DNA of 64,000 nucleotides, from NCBI GenBank assembly GCA_030765455.1, contig JAVCCM010000156.1, positions 1-64,000 of the forward strand, in the 5' to 3' direction. How positions within the stretch are numbered: position 1 is the stretch's first letter; each line of letters opens with the position of its first letter. The notes under the pieces were generated by a model. The model did no database searches, was not told the DNA's origin, and saw only the letters and a list, made by a program, of their open reading frames with translations. This DNA comes from Candidatus Electryonea clarkiae (GTDB taxonomy: Bacteria > Electryoneota > Electryoneia > Electryoneales > Electryoneaceae). The translations under genes were made by a program, and so were the position numbers. This document shows, piece by piece, positions 45,707-55,978 of the stretch.

Positions 45707-45910
45707 TGCAATGCATCAAACTTTCACCATACAGCAGAATCTTCTTCATCCACACCTGTGTTCCTGGGAAAATAGATAAGGCAAGAAAAGTAGTGCTGAT
45801 GCCATAAGGAGTTGCAAAACAAAGAGATAAAACACTATTAAAGAAATTCTGAGATTGATAGTCACAAGAGCGATCTGGTTGATTTGATTATTTGGAAGGA
45901 AGAAATAGCC

Positions 45911-45935
45911 ACCGGTGTAGTGCCGGTTGTTTTTT
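45911..45935 (+). terminator. Intrinsic terminator about 205 bp after the small membrane protein gene
   Basis: ACCGG/CCGGT stem with a 7-nt loop, followed by TTGTTTTTT. The interval 45707-45910 contains no convincing gene, so this end may belong to a long 3' untranslated region or a small RNA. The rest of the spacer to 46033 holds nothing I recognise. Confidence 0.6.
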
Positions 45936-46033
45936 AGATAGATAGTGATGATGCCCTAATAACGTCACGTTAGATGGTACAACAATAATCTAACTATAAT
46001 AAATAGATTTTGGAATTGATGGAAATACTCATA

Positions 46034-47035
46034 TCACCACATATCAAGATATTGATCTAAATATTCATTTGAGAAATATAGATGCCTTTCCTCAGTGAAA
46101 TAAGCTTGATAAAATGGCCAAGGATCCGATTCATCCCAGTTATCATGAGCACCTTCCCAACCAATTCCAAATTGCATAGTATACAAACCGATAAAAATAT
46201 AGTACTTATTAGTACGATCTAATGACAGTTCATTTGTAAACCATGTTGGAAGATAATTGAGCTTAGTTTCCCAGGTTTCATTTTGCCAATCCTCAAAACT
46301 TCCAAGGTAATTTCGGCCAGGCTGTTGATATACAAATGCAAGCCAATATTCAAACCCACGGTACACTTCTTCATTCCAATGTCTGTCCGCAAACTCATTG
46401 GATTCAGGTGAAAGTTCTCCACCAATATTGTTATATCTTTCTAGTTTTTGCACATGCACGTTAGAAGACTGGATCTGTGATCTATATATCAATCCAATAG
46501 TGGGTTTAAAATAGTACTTGAGATAATAGTAATTGGGTATTTCATCATCAATAAATGTAGTAACCGAGTATTCGTAACAATCATCAAATGTTCCTGCTGG
46601 AACAGTAATAGAAGAGTTGGTCGATATTACTTCTGTCGTTCTTTCATAGTGGTCAGGATAATCACCACTACTATAATACGTATCGCCAGCTGATGCAGGA
46701 AACTTCCAAAACAGTACCAGTTCTTCCAAGTATCGGTCGTAGAAATATAATCCTTCATCACCTTCATGTAGTCTTCCCGGCAATACTCCATTAAATAGAA
46801 ATAAATGCTTACCGTCAACTGTCGTTGTATCAACAATTTCGTTCCACCACCAAGATTGATACACATCATCGGCACCATACTCTTCATATATCCACCAATT
46901 ACCAACCTCAAGCGCAAATGGATTTTCAATTGCATTTTCACTATTTGAAGGATTTTTGTCATCCTCACTGCAACCTATCGCTGATAGACAGACTGTTAGT
47001 GCAATTAGAAAAAGTCCCCAAAGCCAATTATTCAT
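46034..47035 (-). CDS. Secreted lipoprotein of unknown function
   Basis: A 333-residue lipoprotein (lipobox AIGC, Cys22). The mature part is Tyr/Trp-rich; NPFALEVGNWWIYEEYG (about 38-54) and VPAGTFDDCYEYSV (about 146-159) resemble motifs of uncharacterised FCB secreted proteins in which a G-x-WWIY strand is followed by VPAGTFxxC. The C-terminal 110 residues (W-rich, EVYRGFEYWLAFVYQ) are unfamiliar. Upstream of two larger secreted proteins on the same strand. Confidence 0.75.
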   Translation of the reverse strand: MNNWLWGLFLIALTVCLSAIGCSEDDKNPSNSENAIENPFALEVGNWWIYEEYGADDVYQSWWWNEIVDTTTVDGKHLFLFNGVLPGRLHEGDEGLYFYDRYLEELVLFWKFPASAGDTYYSSGDYPDHYERTTEVISTNSSITVPAGTFDDCYEYSVTTFIDDEIPNYYYLKYYFKPTIGLIYRSQIQSSNVHVQKLERYNNIGGELSPESNEFADRHWNEEVYRGFEYWLAFVYQQPGRNYLGSFEDWQNETWETKLNYLPTWFTNELSLDRTNKYYIFIGLYTMQFGIGWEGAHDNWDESDPWPFYQAYFTEERHLYFSNEYLDQYLDMW

Positions 47036-47089
47036 ATGTACACTTTCTGTATTTCGGATTGAATTAAACAGATAGACTATCCTGGTTAA

Positions 47090-48400
47090 TTATCTGATCA
47101 ACATAACTTTCCTAACCTCATCCATCTTCCCCGGCACACTGGCGTGGATGAAGTAGATTCCGCTGGGTAGTTCATCAGCGTTGAAAGTGAATTTATGGTA
47201 GCCGGGTGAATAGCGTTCGTTTGCGAGTGTGGATACTTGCTGACCTGTTATGTTGAAGATGTTAAGTTTTAATTCGGATGATGCTGGTAGTCCGACTGAA
47301 ATGGTTGTCGTTGAATTGAATGGATTGGGATAAATGGCACTTAGGGTATATTTGTCAGGTATGTTTAAAGTCGTTTCGATTATATCATTTGCTGCGTTAT
47401 CAAGACGAATTAACCAAACATCGACCCAACCATTACCGAAAGACCAAGTTTCACCGGTAATAATATATCCCTCATCATTAGTCTGTTGAACACTGAAGCC
47501 CTGCTCATTGTGAGTTCCGCCGAATGTTTGGGTCCACTCTTCATTCCCGATTGAATCTGTCTTTACCACCCATAAGTCAGATCTCCCGGCACCTGAAGAC
47601 CAAGTTTCACCGGTTATTATATATCCACCATCATCTGTCTGCTGAACACTATGGCCAATTTCGTAATCATTTCCGCCGAAAGTCCGGCTCCATTCTTCAT
47701 TCCCCCTAGAATCAGTCTTTATTAACCACACATCTACCCAATCATCGCCAGAAGACTCTGTTCCACCAGTAATGATATATCCACCATCATTTGTCTGATT
47801 GACACTGTAGAAAAAATCATCATAATATCTGCTTCCGAAAGTCTGAGTCCAAACTTCATGTCCTGTTGAGTCTGTCTTAATCAGGAACGCATCATCTTCG
47901 CCAGAATAGTTCGTTTGGGTATTTCCAGCAATTACATACCCGCCATCAGAAGTCTGTTGGACACTCTCACCCACATCCAAATTTTCTGTTCCGAAAGTCT
48001 GGTTCCATTCTTCATTCCCTGCTGAATCCGTCTTTAGTAACCACACATCGTACCAATCATCGAAATTTAAAGACCAAGATTCACCTGTTATTATATAGCC
48101 ACCATCATTTGTTTGTCGAACACTGAAACCTCTATCATCGAAATCCCTTCCAAATGTCTGGTTCCATTCTTCATCACCATTTGAATCTGTTTTGATTAGC
48201 CATAGGTCTGATGCAAGAGGATCCAATGAATCGGTGTATCCTACAATTATAAATCCACCATCATTTGTTTGCTGAACGTCATGCCCTGTATCCACATTAA
48301 TTCCCCCAAAAGTCCTTGTCCATAACGTATCAGGTGGTTGGGCAGCAACAGGTATGCTGGCAAGTGTTATGCAGGTAATAATGAATGATAACAGGCGCAT
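47090..48400 (-). CDS. Secreted repeat (beta-propeller) protein with FlgD/T9SS-type sorting domain
   Basis: A 436-residue protein with a Sec signal (cleavage near VAA-Q, residue 20). Residues 25-340 contain about six near-identical 53-residue units built from QQTNDGGYIITG, WLIKTDS and GNEEWNQTFGG, presumably blades of a propeller. The end YPNPFNSTTT...SPGYHKFTFNADELPSGIYFIHASV is a sorting domain almost identical to that of the next gene. Exported to the surface or medium. Function unknown. Confidence 0.85.
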   Translation of the reverse strand: MRLLSFIITCITLASIPVAAQPPDTLWTRTFGGINVDTGHDVQQTNDGGFIIVGYTDSLDPLASDLWLIKTDSNGDEEWNQTFGRDFDDRGFSVRQTNDGGYIITGESWSLNFDDWYDVWLLKTDSAGNEEWNQTFGTENLDVGESVQQTSDGGYVIAGNTQTNYSGEDDAFLIKTDSTGHEVWTQTFGSRYYDDFFYSVNQTNDGGYIITGGTESSGDDWVDVWLIKTDSRGNEEWSRTFGGNDYEIGHSVQQTDDGGYIITGETWSSGAGRSDLWVVKTDSIGNEEWTQTFGGTHNEQGFSVQQTNDEGYIITGETWSFGNGWVDVWLIRLDNAANDIIETTLNIPDKYTLSAIYPNPFNSTTTISVGLPASSELKLNIFNITGQQVSTLANERYSPGYHKFTFNADELPSGIYFIHASVPGKMDEVRKVMLIR

Positions 48401-48416
48401 GTTCTTTCTCTTATGG

Positions 48417-51400
48417 TTATCTGATTAGTACTACTTTTCGTATTTCGTTCATCTTCCCCGGCACACTCGCGTGGATGAAATAGATTCCGCTGGGTAGTTC
48501 ATCGGCATTGAATGTGAATTTATGGTAGCCGGGTGAATAGCTGTCATTTGCAAGTGTGGATACTTGCTGACCAGTTATGTTGAAAATCGAAAGTACTAGC
48601 TGGGAGTGTTCGGGTAATGCTACTGAAACTTTTGTCGAAGAATTGAATGGATTTGGATATGCAGGGCTAATGGTTATCTGCGAAGGTATAATATTCTGTA
48701 TTTTTTTCTCAACGCCAGCAGTCCCGTCATTAATCCTCATAACATGAATGTCATAGTCATCACCGGTATTTTCTGTAGTCCTGTCGGCACAATAACCCCA
48801 AGTGGTCAGCATTCCGCCTTCACCATCGGGAACATAATCATAGAAAGCATGTAAATATGGAAGGTTTGAGAGTACGACTGGATCGTTAGCATTCTCCTCA
48901 TTAACCAGTTCACCATCCCTATTGTAATGTAGAAACCGGTCTTCAAGCAGATATAGCCCTCCTGCTCCATCGGGACACACATATCTAAGACTCCTTGCAG
49001 GTCTAAACACAACAGGTTGTTCCGTCAGCAATTCAGCATCAAGATTATAATGGTATAGTTCGTAATCACCGTCCAGGTATCTGATAATCCAGAATTCGTC
49101 ATCGATTCCCGGAACCAGGTTCCCCTTCCTTATCATACCTCGATAAATTCTTAACGAATCTCCATCCCAGCCCAATTCTCCATTTTCGTTAAGGCAGACA
49201 AAATAATTAAGTTGATTTTGCGAATACATCCGTCTTCCCATACGAATTACCAGGCAAGTATCTACACGGATTGCATCAAACAACTCAGCCCTGTTTCGAT
49301 CACACGTCATCAGAAGTACCGGTTCTTCCCAGGCGAGTTCTCCATTTGAATTTATTTTGATAGCATAGAATTCAACTTCATGCTCTTCATTTCCTTTAGA
49401 ATAAAAAACGATGATATCACCTGATTCCGTCTGTTCAATACCAAGTAATGTTCCGACGTATTCGCTGGGAACAACTTCTATTCCATAAGGTTCATTCCAT
49501 AGCGGTGTGCCATCACTGTCTAGCCGTTGTCCACGAACCTGTGGAAGCATTTCATCGTAATAAATGTAGTAGAAGAGGAATATCCCACCGTCTTCACTGG
49601 CAGATGCATGATATGTACTGACAGAGTTCCCTTCTTCCTCTTCTATTATCGGTACACAATACCCTCTTTCACCCCAAAGCGGATCACCGTCTTCATTAAT
49701 CCTCTGTGCATAAAGACGACCTGAAGTGTAATTCGACCAGTCAACCAATATACAAGCAGCTATAGCTCCGTCATTATTATCTGTATAGATTTGTAAATCA
49801 TGGGCACAATAGTCGTTGTTTACATTTTCGCCTGATACCATTCCTGGAACAGTGTTAATACCATTTCCATCCCACTGAATTTCACCGGATTCCAGATCGA
49901 TTCGCTGCATGAATGGAAGTCGACAGTTAATACTTGTCCTGTTATCTGTCCAGCAAACGTAAGCCGACTCTCCAGAGCGCATGATTTTCGGTTCTTTTCC
50001 TCGCCCTTCCAGATCCTCTACAACAGCAATATCATCATCATTGAAAGAATCTCCGCTCTCCAAATCGAAAGAATTAGTATATATTCCTCCGTAGTGGTTT
50101 CTTGGGTCACGCCATACACAAACAACATTATCACCACAAAACATTGGGGTAAGCCAGGTATGATATGTCCGGTTTGAGTTAATTAAAGTTGGAGAATCCC
50201 ATGCAATCGTTCCATCTTGCTCAACTCGAAGTAGTTCAAAGCCTTCATCCTCGTTTTCATCTGTTTCGTAAGCCCGCCAGGCGACAACCACCCCTCCTTC
50301 ACCATCACTTACCAGCCAGTCTCTATTTGTCGTGCGATCTGAAAGCAATAGACCATATTCCTCGTCACCCCAATGTGAAACTGGTTCACCGTTAATCGAT
50401 TCAATTTTCTTGATTCGCACCCTGTAATCGATTTCGTACCGCCCACTATTAATCCATGATAGGGCAAAACTTCCGGGTGAGATCAAAACAGTTCTTAACG
50501 CCTCACCGGATACATTTTCAGGTACTAGCACTACTCCTTCCGGATTCCAGAGCAGGTTGCCGTCAGAATCTATTTGTTGACCGCAAGCCTGAGCATTCGA
50601 ATCGATATAATTATGCCAGGTAATGAACGTGCCACCTTCACCATCGGAAATCATACTTATACTCCCATCGAACCAATCCGTCATCATTTCCATGCCAGTT
50701 GAATCAGCCCAGAGTAACTCGCCATCTGTATTTACCTTATTCATCATAGCGCGGTCACCTTGATACTCCTCGAAGACGAATATTATTCCTCCTGACAGGT
50801 CAGTTGTCACTTCGACATCGGATGCATTCACCGCGATACAAATAAAACCGTCCCAGAGCGACTCGCCGTTATAGTCAAATCGGTTGGCATATATTTCATG
50901 ATCATCTCTCCAAAGGGCAATAAAACTTCCCTCCAACGATGGAAGTATAAAATCATTAGTTTGAGCGTAATCGTGGTAGTAGAGAGGCTCGCAATTGTCC
51001 GGGGTTAGATTGATACCCTCTTGATCCCACTGAGGAGTACCGTAAGAATCCAGAAGCTGGAACCTGGCATCGAAACGATTACGATTCTCTTCATCTATCC
51101 AGTAATCTTTCCAGCAGATATACCATCCATATTCGCCGGCGGAAATCACAAGAGGATCATTCTGGATATATAGACCATTGGTGAGCTGCACGCCATCTTC
51201 ACCCCATTCCGGATTACTTTCAGAATCACAGAGCTGAGCAAATATTTCCTGCGAACTGTTGGTAAAGGCAGTCCAAACGACACAAAATTCGCCATCATCG
51301 TTCGAGGCAGTATGCATAATATCATCGATATATGGGTGAATATGTGGTCCCTGACGAACTACAAGACCGTTTTCCACTCCCCAGAAGTTATATTCGGAAA

Positions 51401-51467
51401 GAGCTGTTGTTGAAATGCAAAAGATCGATAAAAAAGCAATCAAGAAAATTGCTGGATAGTACCTCAT
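48417..51467 (-). CDS. Large secreted protein with FlgD/T9SS-type sorting domain
   Basis: A 1016-residue secreted protein. I start at 51467, where GGAGGAGG precedes the ATG and a Sec signal peptide (RYYPAIFLIAFLSIFCIS) begins; an ATG at 51551 would hide it behind 28 polar residues. Residues 30-900 are repeated 50-60-residue beta units with phrases such as GDPLWGERGY, NGELAWEEP, DSDGTPLWNEP and SDGEGGTFITWHNY, suggesting a large propeller or tandem WG-like folds. The C-terminal 80 residues form a sorting domain. Stop codon 17 nt before the start of the next gene. Function unknown. Confidence 0.85.
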   Translation of the reverse strand: MRYYPAIFLIAFLSIFCISTTALSEYNFWGVENGLVVRQGPHIHPYIDDIMHTASNDDGEFCVVWTAFTNSSQEIFAQLCDSESNPEWGEDGVQLTNGLYIQNDPLVISAGEYGWYICWKDYWIDEENRNRFDARFQLLDSYGTPQWDQEGINLTPDNCEPLYYHDYAQTNDFILPSLEGSFIALWRDDHEIYANRFDYNGESLWDGFICIAVNASDVEVTTDLSGGIIFVFEEYQGDRAMMNKVNTDGELLWADSTGMEMMTDWFDGSISMISDGEGGTFITWHNYIDSNAQACGQQIDSDGNLLWNPEGVVLVPENVSGEALRTVLISPGSFALSWINSGRYEIDYRVRIKKIESINGEPVSHWGDEEYGLLLSDRTTNRDWLVSDGEGGVVVAWRAYETDENEDEGFELLRVEQDGTIAWDSPTLINSNRTYHTWLTPMFCGDNVVCVWRDPRNHYGGIYTNSFDLESGDSFNDDDIAVVEDLEGRGKEPKIMRSGESAYVCWTDNRTSINCRLPFMQRIDLESGEIQWDGNGINTVPGMVSGENVNNDYCAHDLQIYTDNNDGAIAACILVDWSNYTSGRLYAQRINEDGDPLWGERGYCVPIIEEEEGNSVSTYHASASEDGGIFLFYYIYYDEMLPQVRGQRLDSDGTPLWNEPYGIEVVPSEYVGTLLGIEQTESGDIIVFYSKGNEEHEVEFYAIKINSNGELAWEEPVLLMTCDRNRAELFDAIRVDTCLVIRMGRRMYSQNQLNYFVCLNENGELGWDGDSLRIYRGMIRKGNLVPGIDDEFWIIRYLDGDYELYHYNLDAELLTEQPVVFRPARSLRYVCPDGAGGLYLLEDRFLHYNRDGELVNEENANDPVVLSNLPYLHAFYDYVPDGEGGMLTTWGYCADRTTENTGDDYDIHVMRINDGTAGVEKKIQNIIPSQITISPAYPNPFNSSTKVSVALPEHSQLVLSIFNITGQQVSTLANDSYSPGYHKFTFNADELPSGIYFIHASVPGKMNEIRKVVLIR

Positions 51468-51636
51468 CCGAACCTCCTCCACTCTTGAGTTGTATAATAC
51501 TTCATCAATCGTATGTATATTAAAGATATGAACCGGGGGTGTTAATAGCAACTAATTGTAGTCTAAAACTGCACAAAGTTTAAAATTGTTGAACAAATTA
51601 AGTTATGTGCGAATTCGAGATGATTTTATGATGGTG

Positions 51637-51930
51637 TTATGGACGGGATTTTGATGAGTCATTTGATATCAACTCCATTGCCTTTTTTACAGGGATACGG
51701 TAGATCTGGTTTTCTTCATCGAGGATGGCATAGGAATTGAGCAGTTCCGATTCTTGAACTCTTTGCTGTATGAGTTCCGCAGATGGTGGTTTTAGTATCT
51801 GGTTATAATGCACTCGCTCCTCGTCAGCATTCCTAGATTCCACATATCCTGCAATCATGACAACTGTGAGCAACAAAAGCACAAGTATCCCGCCGAGTAT
51901 TTTTCCTGTAGATAATGATTTGTCTGTCAT
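51637..51930 (-). CDS. Single-TM protein of the alternative complex III/oxidase cluster
   Basis: A 97-residue protein with one helix (about 11-29) and a periplasmic tail ending NSYAILDEENQIYRIPVKKAMELI. That ending (LNxY...D...xxRIPVxxAMEL) recurs in small proteins encoded near complex III and oxidase assembly genes in other bacteria. It follows actF by 29 nt, the last gene of the operon here. Probably an accessory to alternative complex III or its oxidase. Confidence 0.7.
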   Translation of the reverse strand: MTDKSLSTGKILGGILVLLLLTVVMIAGYVESRNADEERVHYNQILKPPSAELIQQRVQESELLNSYAILDEENQIYRIPVKKAMELISNDSSKSRP

Positions 51931-51959
51931 TTTATTGTTCCTGCTCAGAATACATGTAA

Positions 51960-53303
51960 TTATATATTTTGAAACTCAATGGACTCATCCAGTTTGGGAT
52001 CGTTGAATGCCAAGACAGCATGCTTTGTGAAATTCCGCCAGAAGATGAACAGGAATATCCCGCCAATTCCCATCATTGTTGTCAGATCCAGCCATGACGG
52101 AAGCGCTGATTCCGGGTGCAGAACCGGCATGACATTCCAGTATAAATCCAACCAGTGCATTACCAATAACCAGATTGCGAAGAAACGTAAGGCGTCAAAG
52201 CTCCTCTTTACATGACGGCTCATAAGCAGCACAAAGGGAATCACAAAATGACCAAAGACAATTATTAATGTCATAGCTTTCCAACTGCCTGTCCAGCGAT
52301 TATGATAATATATCGTCTCTTCCGGGATGTTGGCATACCAGATTAGCAGGTATTGACTGAAGGAGAAATATGCCCAGACAATCATGAAGGCAAACAGCAG
52401 TTTTCCCAGGTCATGATAATGTTCTATCGTAATTTCCTTTTCAAGGATCCCTCGTTTCCGTAATCCTACAAAGACAACTATCATGAATGCCATTATCCCT
52501 ACCAGCCCACCGGCGAAATAATAAAGTCCGTAGATAGTGGAATACCATGCAGGGAACAGGGACATCAACCAGTCAAATGCCGCGAAAGTTACTGTAAATG
52601 CAAAAGCGATTATTCCCGGTGCGCTCAGAACTTTGAATCGCTTCCAATCATTCAAGGTGAATCCAGGCTTGTCCTGCTTGATTGATAAACGATACAGGGC
52701 GAATGCAAAAATCGTCCACACCGCGAAGTATATCAAGGTACGTATCACAAAAAATGGTACATTCAGAAAACCCGATTTACTTGCTACTAAATCTATATGT
52801 GCTTGATGAGCATGATCATCATGTTCAACATGCCCGGAGTTTGCTTCCGAATGTGAATCATGTGTTTCTTCAGATAGAGTATTTCCGTGATTAGTATCTT
52901 CAGATGCATGTGCAGTTTCAATCAGATCAAGATGAATGGCTTGTTTTTCACCGTGATGCGCTTTCCCAATCTCAACCCATTCATAGAGGTCGCCCATCCC
53001 AATGAAAACCGGGATGGCAAAGATCAACAACCAGGGCAGGGTGACCATGATATTTTCTGCCATACGCCTCGCGGTGACACTCCATTTGGCGTTGGTAATA
53101 TGATGAAGCATTACAAAGAATAATCCGCCGAATCCAATCGAAACCCAGAATGCAAATGAAGTCAACCAGGAGAACATGAACTGACTGCGATCTACAAAAA
53201 ATCCAACAGCAGAGAGAACCAGCCCGATTACTCCTACAACCAAAGCAATTGTTCCGGCTTTTCCCCTGTCGGTGAATTCATATTTTGTGTTATCGAATTG
53301 CAT
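51960..53303 (-). CDS. actF: Alternative complex III subunit ActF (NrfD-like quinol-binding membrane protein)
   Basis: A 447-residue protein with about ten membrane helices, the second NrfD-like subunit of alternative complex III, which oxidises quinol and feeds cytochrome c. Between the early helices lies an unusual polar loop (about 115-175) with twelve histidines in 54 residues, e.g. HDDHAHQAH, longer than I expect for the family; it may bind metal. AGGT before the ATG. Follows actE after 48 nt. Confidence 0.9.
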   Translation of the reverse strand: MQFDNTKYEFTDRGKAGTIALVVGVIGLVLSAVGFFVDRSQFMFSWLTSFAFWVSIGFGGLFFVMLHHITNAKWSVTARRMAENIMVTLPWLLIFAIPVFIGMGDLYEWVEIGKAHHGEKQAIHLDLIETAHASEDTNHGNTLSEETHDSHSEANSGHVEHDDHAHQAHIDLVASKSGFLNVPFFVIRTLIYFAVWTIFAFALYRLSIKQDKPGFTLNDWKRFKVLSAPGIIAFAFTVTFAAFDWLMSLFPAWYSTIYGLYYFAGGLVGIMAFMIVVFVGLRKRGILEKEITIEHYHDLGKLLFAFMIVWAYFSFSQYLLIWYANIPEETIYYHNRWTGSWKAMTLIIVFGHFVIPFVLLMSRHVKRSFDALRFFAIWLLVMHWLDLYWNVMPVLHPESALPSWLDLTTMMGIGGIFLFIFWRNFTKHAVLAFNDPKLDESIEFQNI

Positions 53304-53351
53304 ATTTACCTGGTCTGTTAATCAGATATACCTTTATGTGCCGTTTCTATT

Positions 53352-53984
53352 TTACTTTATCTTTTCTTTTACATCATCGGGAAGATCAGTGTAAGCCGCA
53401 TTCTGGCTCAGTTGCAGGGCACGTAGGTAGTTAATAATCATCCACCTGTCTTCTACCGGGACCTGGTCAGCGTACCTGGGCATATTCCGGATTCCGTTGG
53501 TAATAATATCAAATATCTTACCGTCCGGATACTCCCTGATCTGGTCTGTATGGAAACTGGGCGGAACCATGTATCCTTTCTTGATAATAATCCCGGTGCC
53601 ATCACCAGTTTGACCATGACATATCGAGCAATAGATATTAAAACGTTCCCTCCCCCGCTCCATATTTTCCATCGTTGGAATAACAGGTGATTTTGCAATG
53701 AATTCACCGGTAACCGAATCAATGCCCTGCCAGAATTCCGTGTCTTCATTCAACTGACCACGCGCTACAGTACCCTCAACAGGCACTCTCATTCCGGCAC
53801 CGTTAAGAAAGAATTCGCTTGAAGACTGGGGCAGATATTTAGGCTGCGAGTCCATGTTCGGATTCACATGAATGGGCGTCTTTTCAGAAGGACGTCCCTG
53901 GCAACCACCAAGCACCAAAACGATTAGTAATAAAAGTCCTGATATTATGATAAAAGTCTTATCCTGCCTGCAAAGAAGGTTCAT
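53352..53984 (-). CDS. actE: Alternative complex III subunit ActE (monoheme cytochrome c lipoprotein)
   Basis: A 210-residue lipoprotein (lipobox LGGC, Cys28) with one heme site CSICH (about 119-123) and a methionine ligand in GIRNMPRYADQV. It passes electrons from complex III to the oxidase or a soluble cytochrome. Starts four bases into the end of actD (ATGA), with GGAGGAG upstream. Outer face of the membrane. Confidence 0.92.
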   Translation of the reverse strand: MNLLCRQDKTFIIISGLLLLIVLVLGGCQGRPSEKTPIHVNPNMDSQPKYLPQSSSEFFLNGAGMRVPVEGTVARGQLNEDTEFWQGIDSVTGEFIAKSPVIPTMENMERGRERFNIYCSICHGQTGDGTGIIIKKGYMVPPSFHTDQIREYPDGKIFDIITNGIRNMPRYADQVPVEDRWMIINYLRALQLSQNAAYTDLPDDVKEKIK

Positions 53985-54520
53985 TTCTCCTCCAGCAGTT
54001 CTACGTTAACACAACCGATTTCTTTAAAGAACTGTAAAGTTTTATTTGGATCGAATTTTTTGTCTTCCGCAAGGATACTGATAAAAAATGCGTCATCAGT
54101 GGAACGTTCAAAACTATTTGAATGGAATACTGGGTGATGAAATCTCAGTTTATTCAGCCCTAACATACCGAATACTGCTGTTATCACGCTGAAGAGAACA
54201 CCCAGGGCGAATGTCACAGGAAAGAATGCCTGATAGCTGAAGAAAGCCTTGCCTGCAATCACCAATTTATAGTCAACGGCACTCATCCACCATTGCATCC
54301 CCAGTCCAACTACCACACCGGTAAAGGCCGCAAAAGCCACCATCCATCCCAGCGGGCTGCGTTTTTCGCCCATAGCATCGTCCATCCCGTGAACCGGGAA
54401 GGGACTATGCACATCCCATTCTTTGAAACCCGCATCACGAACTTTCCCGGCAGCATGAAGGATATCAGCGGGATCTTTGAACTCAGCTATAACACCTTGA
54501 ATTATCTTATTATCGCTCAT
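53981..54520 (-). CDS. actD: Alternative complex III subunit ActD
   Basis: A 179-residue DUF3341-type protein: a cytoplasmic domain with GVIAEFKDPADILHAA and VHSPFPVHGMDDAM, then two membrane helices (about 60-80 and 92-115). A GTG at 54526 overlaps the actC stop, but the ATG at 54520 has GGGGAGG at the right distance, so I use it. ActD has no cofactors in known complexes; it fits the order actA-F exactly. Confidence 0.92.
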   Translation of the reverse strand: MSDNKIIQGVIAEFKDPADILHAAGKVRDAGFKEWDVHSPFPVHGMDDAMGEKRSPLGWMVAFAAFTGVVVGLGMQWWMSAVDYKLVIAGKAFFSYQAFFPVTFALGVLFSVITAVFGMLGLNKLRFHHPVFHSNSFERSTDDAFFISILAEDKKFDPNKTLQFFKEIGCVNVELLEEK

Positions 54521-54522
54521 AA

Positions 54523-55941
54523 TCACGCCTCCCCTTTATGTGCCGGAGGCATATTATGATGAAAATGTGGATTTGCCCGGGGCAGGACACCCTTGACCTC
54601 GGACATTGCCATTACGGGCAGGAAGCGGATGAACAACAGGAACAGGGTCAGGAACAATCCGAAACTGCCAATAAAAGTCCAGGCATCAACCCAGGTAGGC
54701 TTGTAATAATCCCAACTCGAGGGCAGATAGTCTGCATGCAAAGACATTACAATTACGAATCTCTCAAACCACATTCCAATATTTGTAAAGATCGAGAGTG
54801 CAAATAAAACAGGTATTGTTCGCCGCAGCTTCCGTATCCAGAACAACTGCGGAATTATCACATTACAACTGACCATAGTCCAGTATGCCCACCAATATGG
54901 ACCAAAGGCACGGTTAATAAATGCAAACCTTTCATACATATTCCCACTGTACCAGGCTATGAAAAATTCTGTTGAGTAAGCATACCCGACCATCATACCG
55001 GTTACCATCATGATCTTCGCCATACGTTCCAGCGTATCAATGGTGATGTAATTCTGCAATGCCGGTAAAACTTTCCTTGCCAGGATGGCAAGTGTCATTA
55101 CCATTGCAAAACCGGAGAATATGGCTCCAGCCACAAAATATGGTGGAAATATTGTTGTATGCCAACCAGGTACGATACTGGTGGCAAAATCTGTAGATAC
55201 AACACTATGTACAGAAAGAACCAGGGGAGTAGAAATTCCTGCGAGCAGGAGATATGCTACTTCATAATGTTTCCATTGACGGTTCCCGCCACGCCAGCCA
55301 AGCGACAAAATTCCAAATACAACTTTCTTGATTTTGCTTTTAGCGCGATCACGGTAAGTGGCAAGATCAGGAATCATACCGGTGTACCAGAACAGGGCAG
55401 ATGCCGTAAAATAGGTGCCTACCGCAAAAATATCCCATAACAGGGGGCTGCGGAAATTAGGCCAGATAGACATCTGGTTCGGCACCGGGAACATGAAGTA
55501 CGCCACCCAGATACGACCAACATGTATTCCGGGAAAAACTCCCGCGCAGATAACAGCGCAAATTGTCATCGCCTCGGCGAAGCGGTTTATTGAGGTGCGC
55601 CATTTCTGTCTGAACAGGAAGAGGATAGCTGAAATAAGTGTTCCTGCATGTCCGATGCCAACCCAGAACACAAAGTTGACGATAGCCCAGCCCCAGCCAA
55701 CAGGTATATTGACGCCCCAGACACCAACACCTTCCCATGCCAGGTAGCCGATCATAATCAGCAGGTTCATGGCAAGCATACCGCTTATAATAAAAGCGAT
55801 CCACCACCATCTGGGTGTCTTCGTTATAGGCTTTTCAGATATCCGGCAAATGTCGGTAGTGATCTTGTGAAAGTCAGGATCACCTTTCACAAGGGGAATA
55901 TCCTCAATTACCAGACCTGTATTTTCTGCAGTAACGCTCAC
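54523..55941 (-). CDS. actC: Alternative complex III subunit ActC (NrfD-like)
   Basis: A 472-residue integral membrane protein with about ten helices, the quinol-oxidising NrfD/PsrC-like subunit that partners ActB. Landmarks include [13 protein letters not shown] at the first helix, [14 protein letters not shown] and [15 protein letters not shown]. The start is a GTG at 55941 with AGGG upstream. The C-terminal tail is followed by actD across a close junction (GTGA). Confidence 0.93.
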   Translation of the reverse strand: MSVTAENTGLVIEDIPLVKGDPDFHKITTDICRISEKPITKTPRWWWIAFIISGMLAMNLLIMIGYLAWEGVGVWGVNIPVGWGWAIVNFVFWVGIGHAGTLISAILFLFRQKWRTSINRFAEAMTICAVICAGVFPGIHVGRIWVAYFMFPVPNQMSIWPNFRSPLLWDIFAVGTYFTASALFWYTGMIPDLATYRDRAKSKIKKVVFGILSLGWRGGNRQWKHYEVAYLLLAGISTPLVLSVHSVVSTDFATSIVPGWHTTIFPPYFVAGAIFSGFAMVMTLAILARKVLPALQNYITIDTLERMAKIMMVTGMMVGYAYSTEFFIAWYSGNMYERFAFINRAFGPYWWAYWTMVSCNVIIPQLFWIRKLRRTIPVLFALSIFTNIGMWFERFVIVMSLHADYLPSSWDYYKPTWVDAWTFIGSFGLFLTLFLLFIRFLPVMAMSEVKGVLPRANPHFHHNMPPAHKGEA

Positions 55942-55978
55942 AAACCCTACACTGTTGTTTTATTATAAATACTGTATT

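Noticed and set aside
55457-55810. 117-codon frame inside actC as a separate gene
   Set aside because: It is an alternate frame of the actC coding region on the same strand, with no independent signals.
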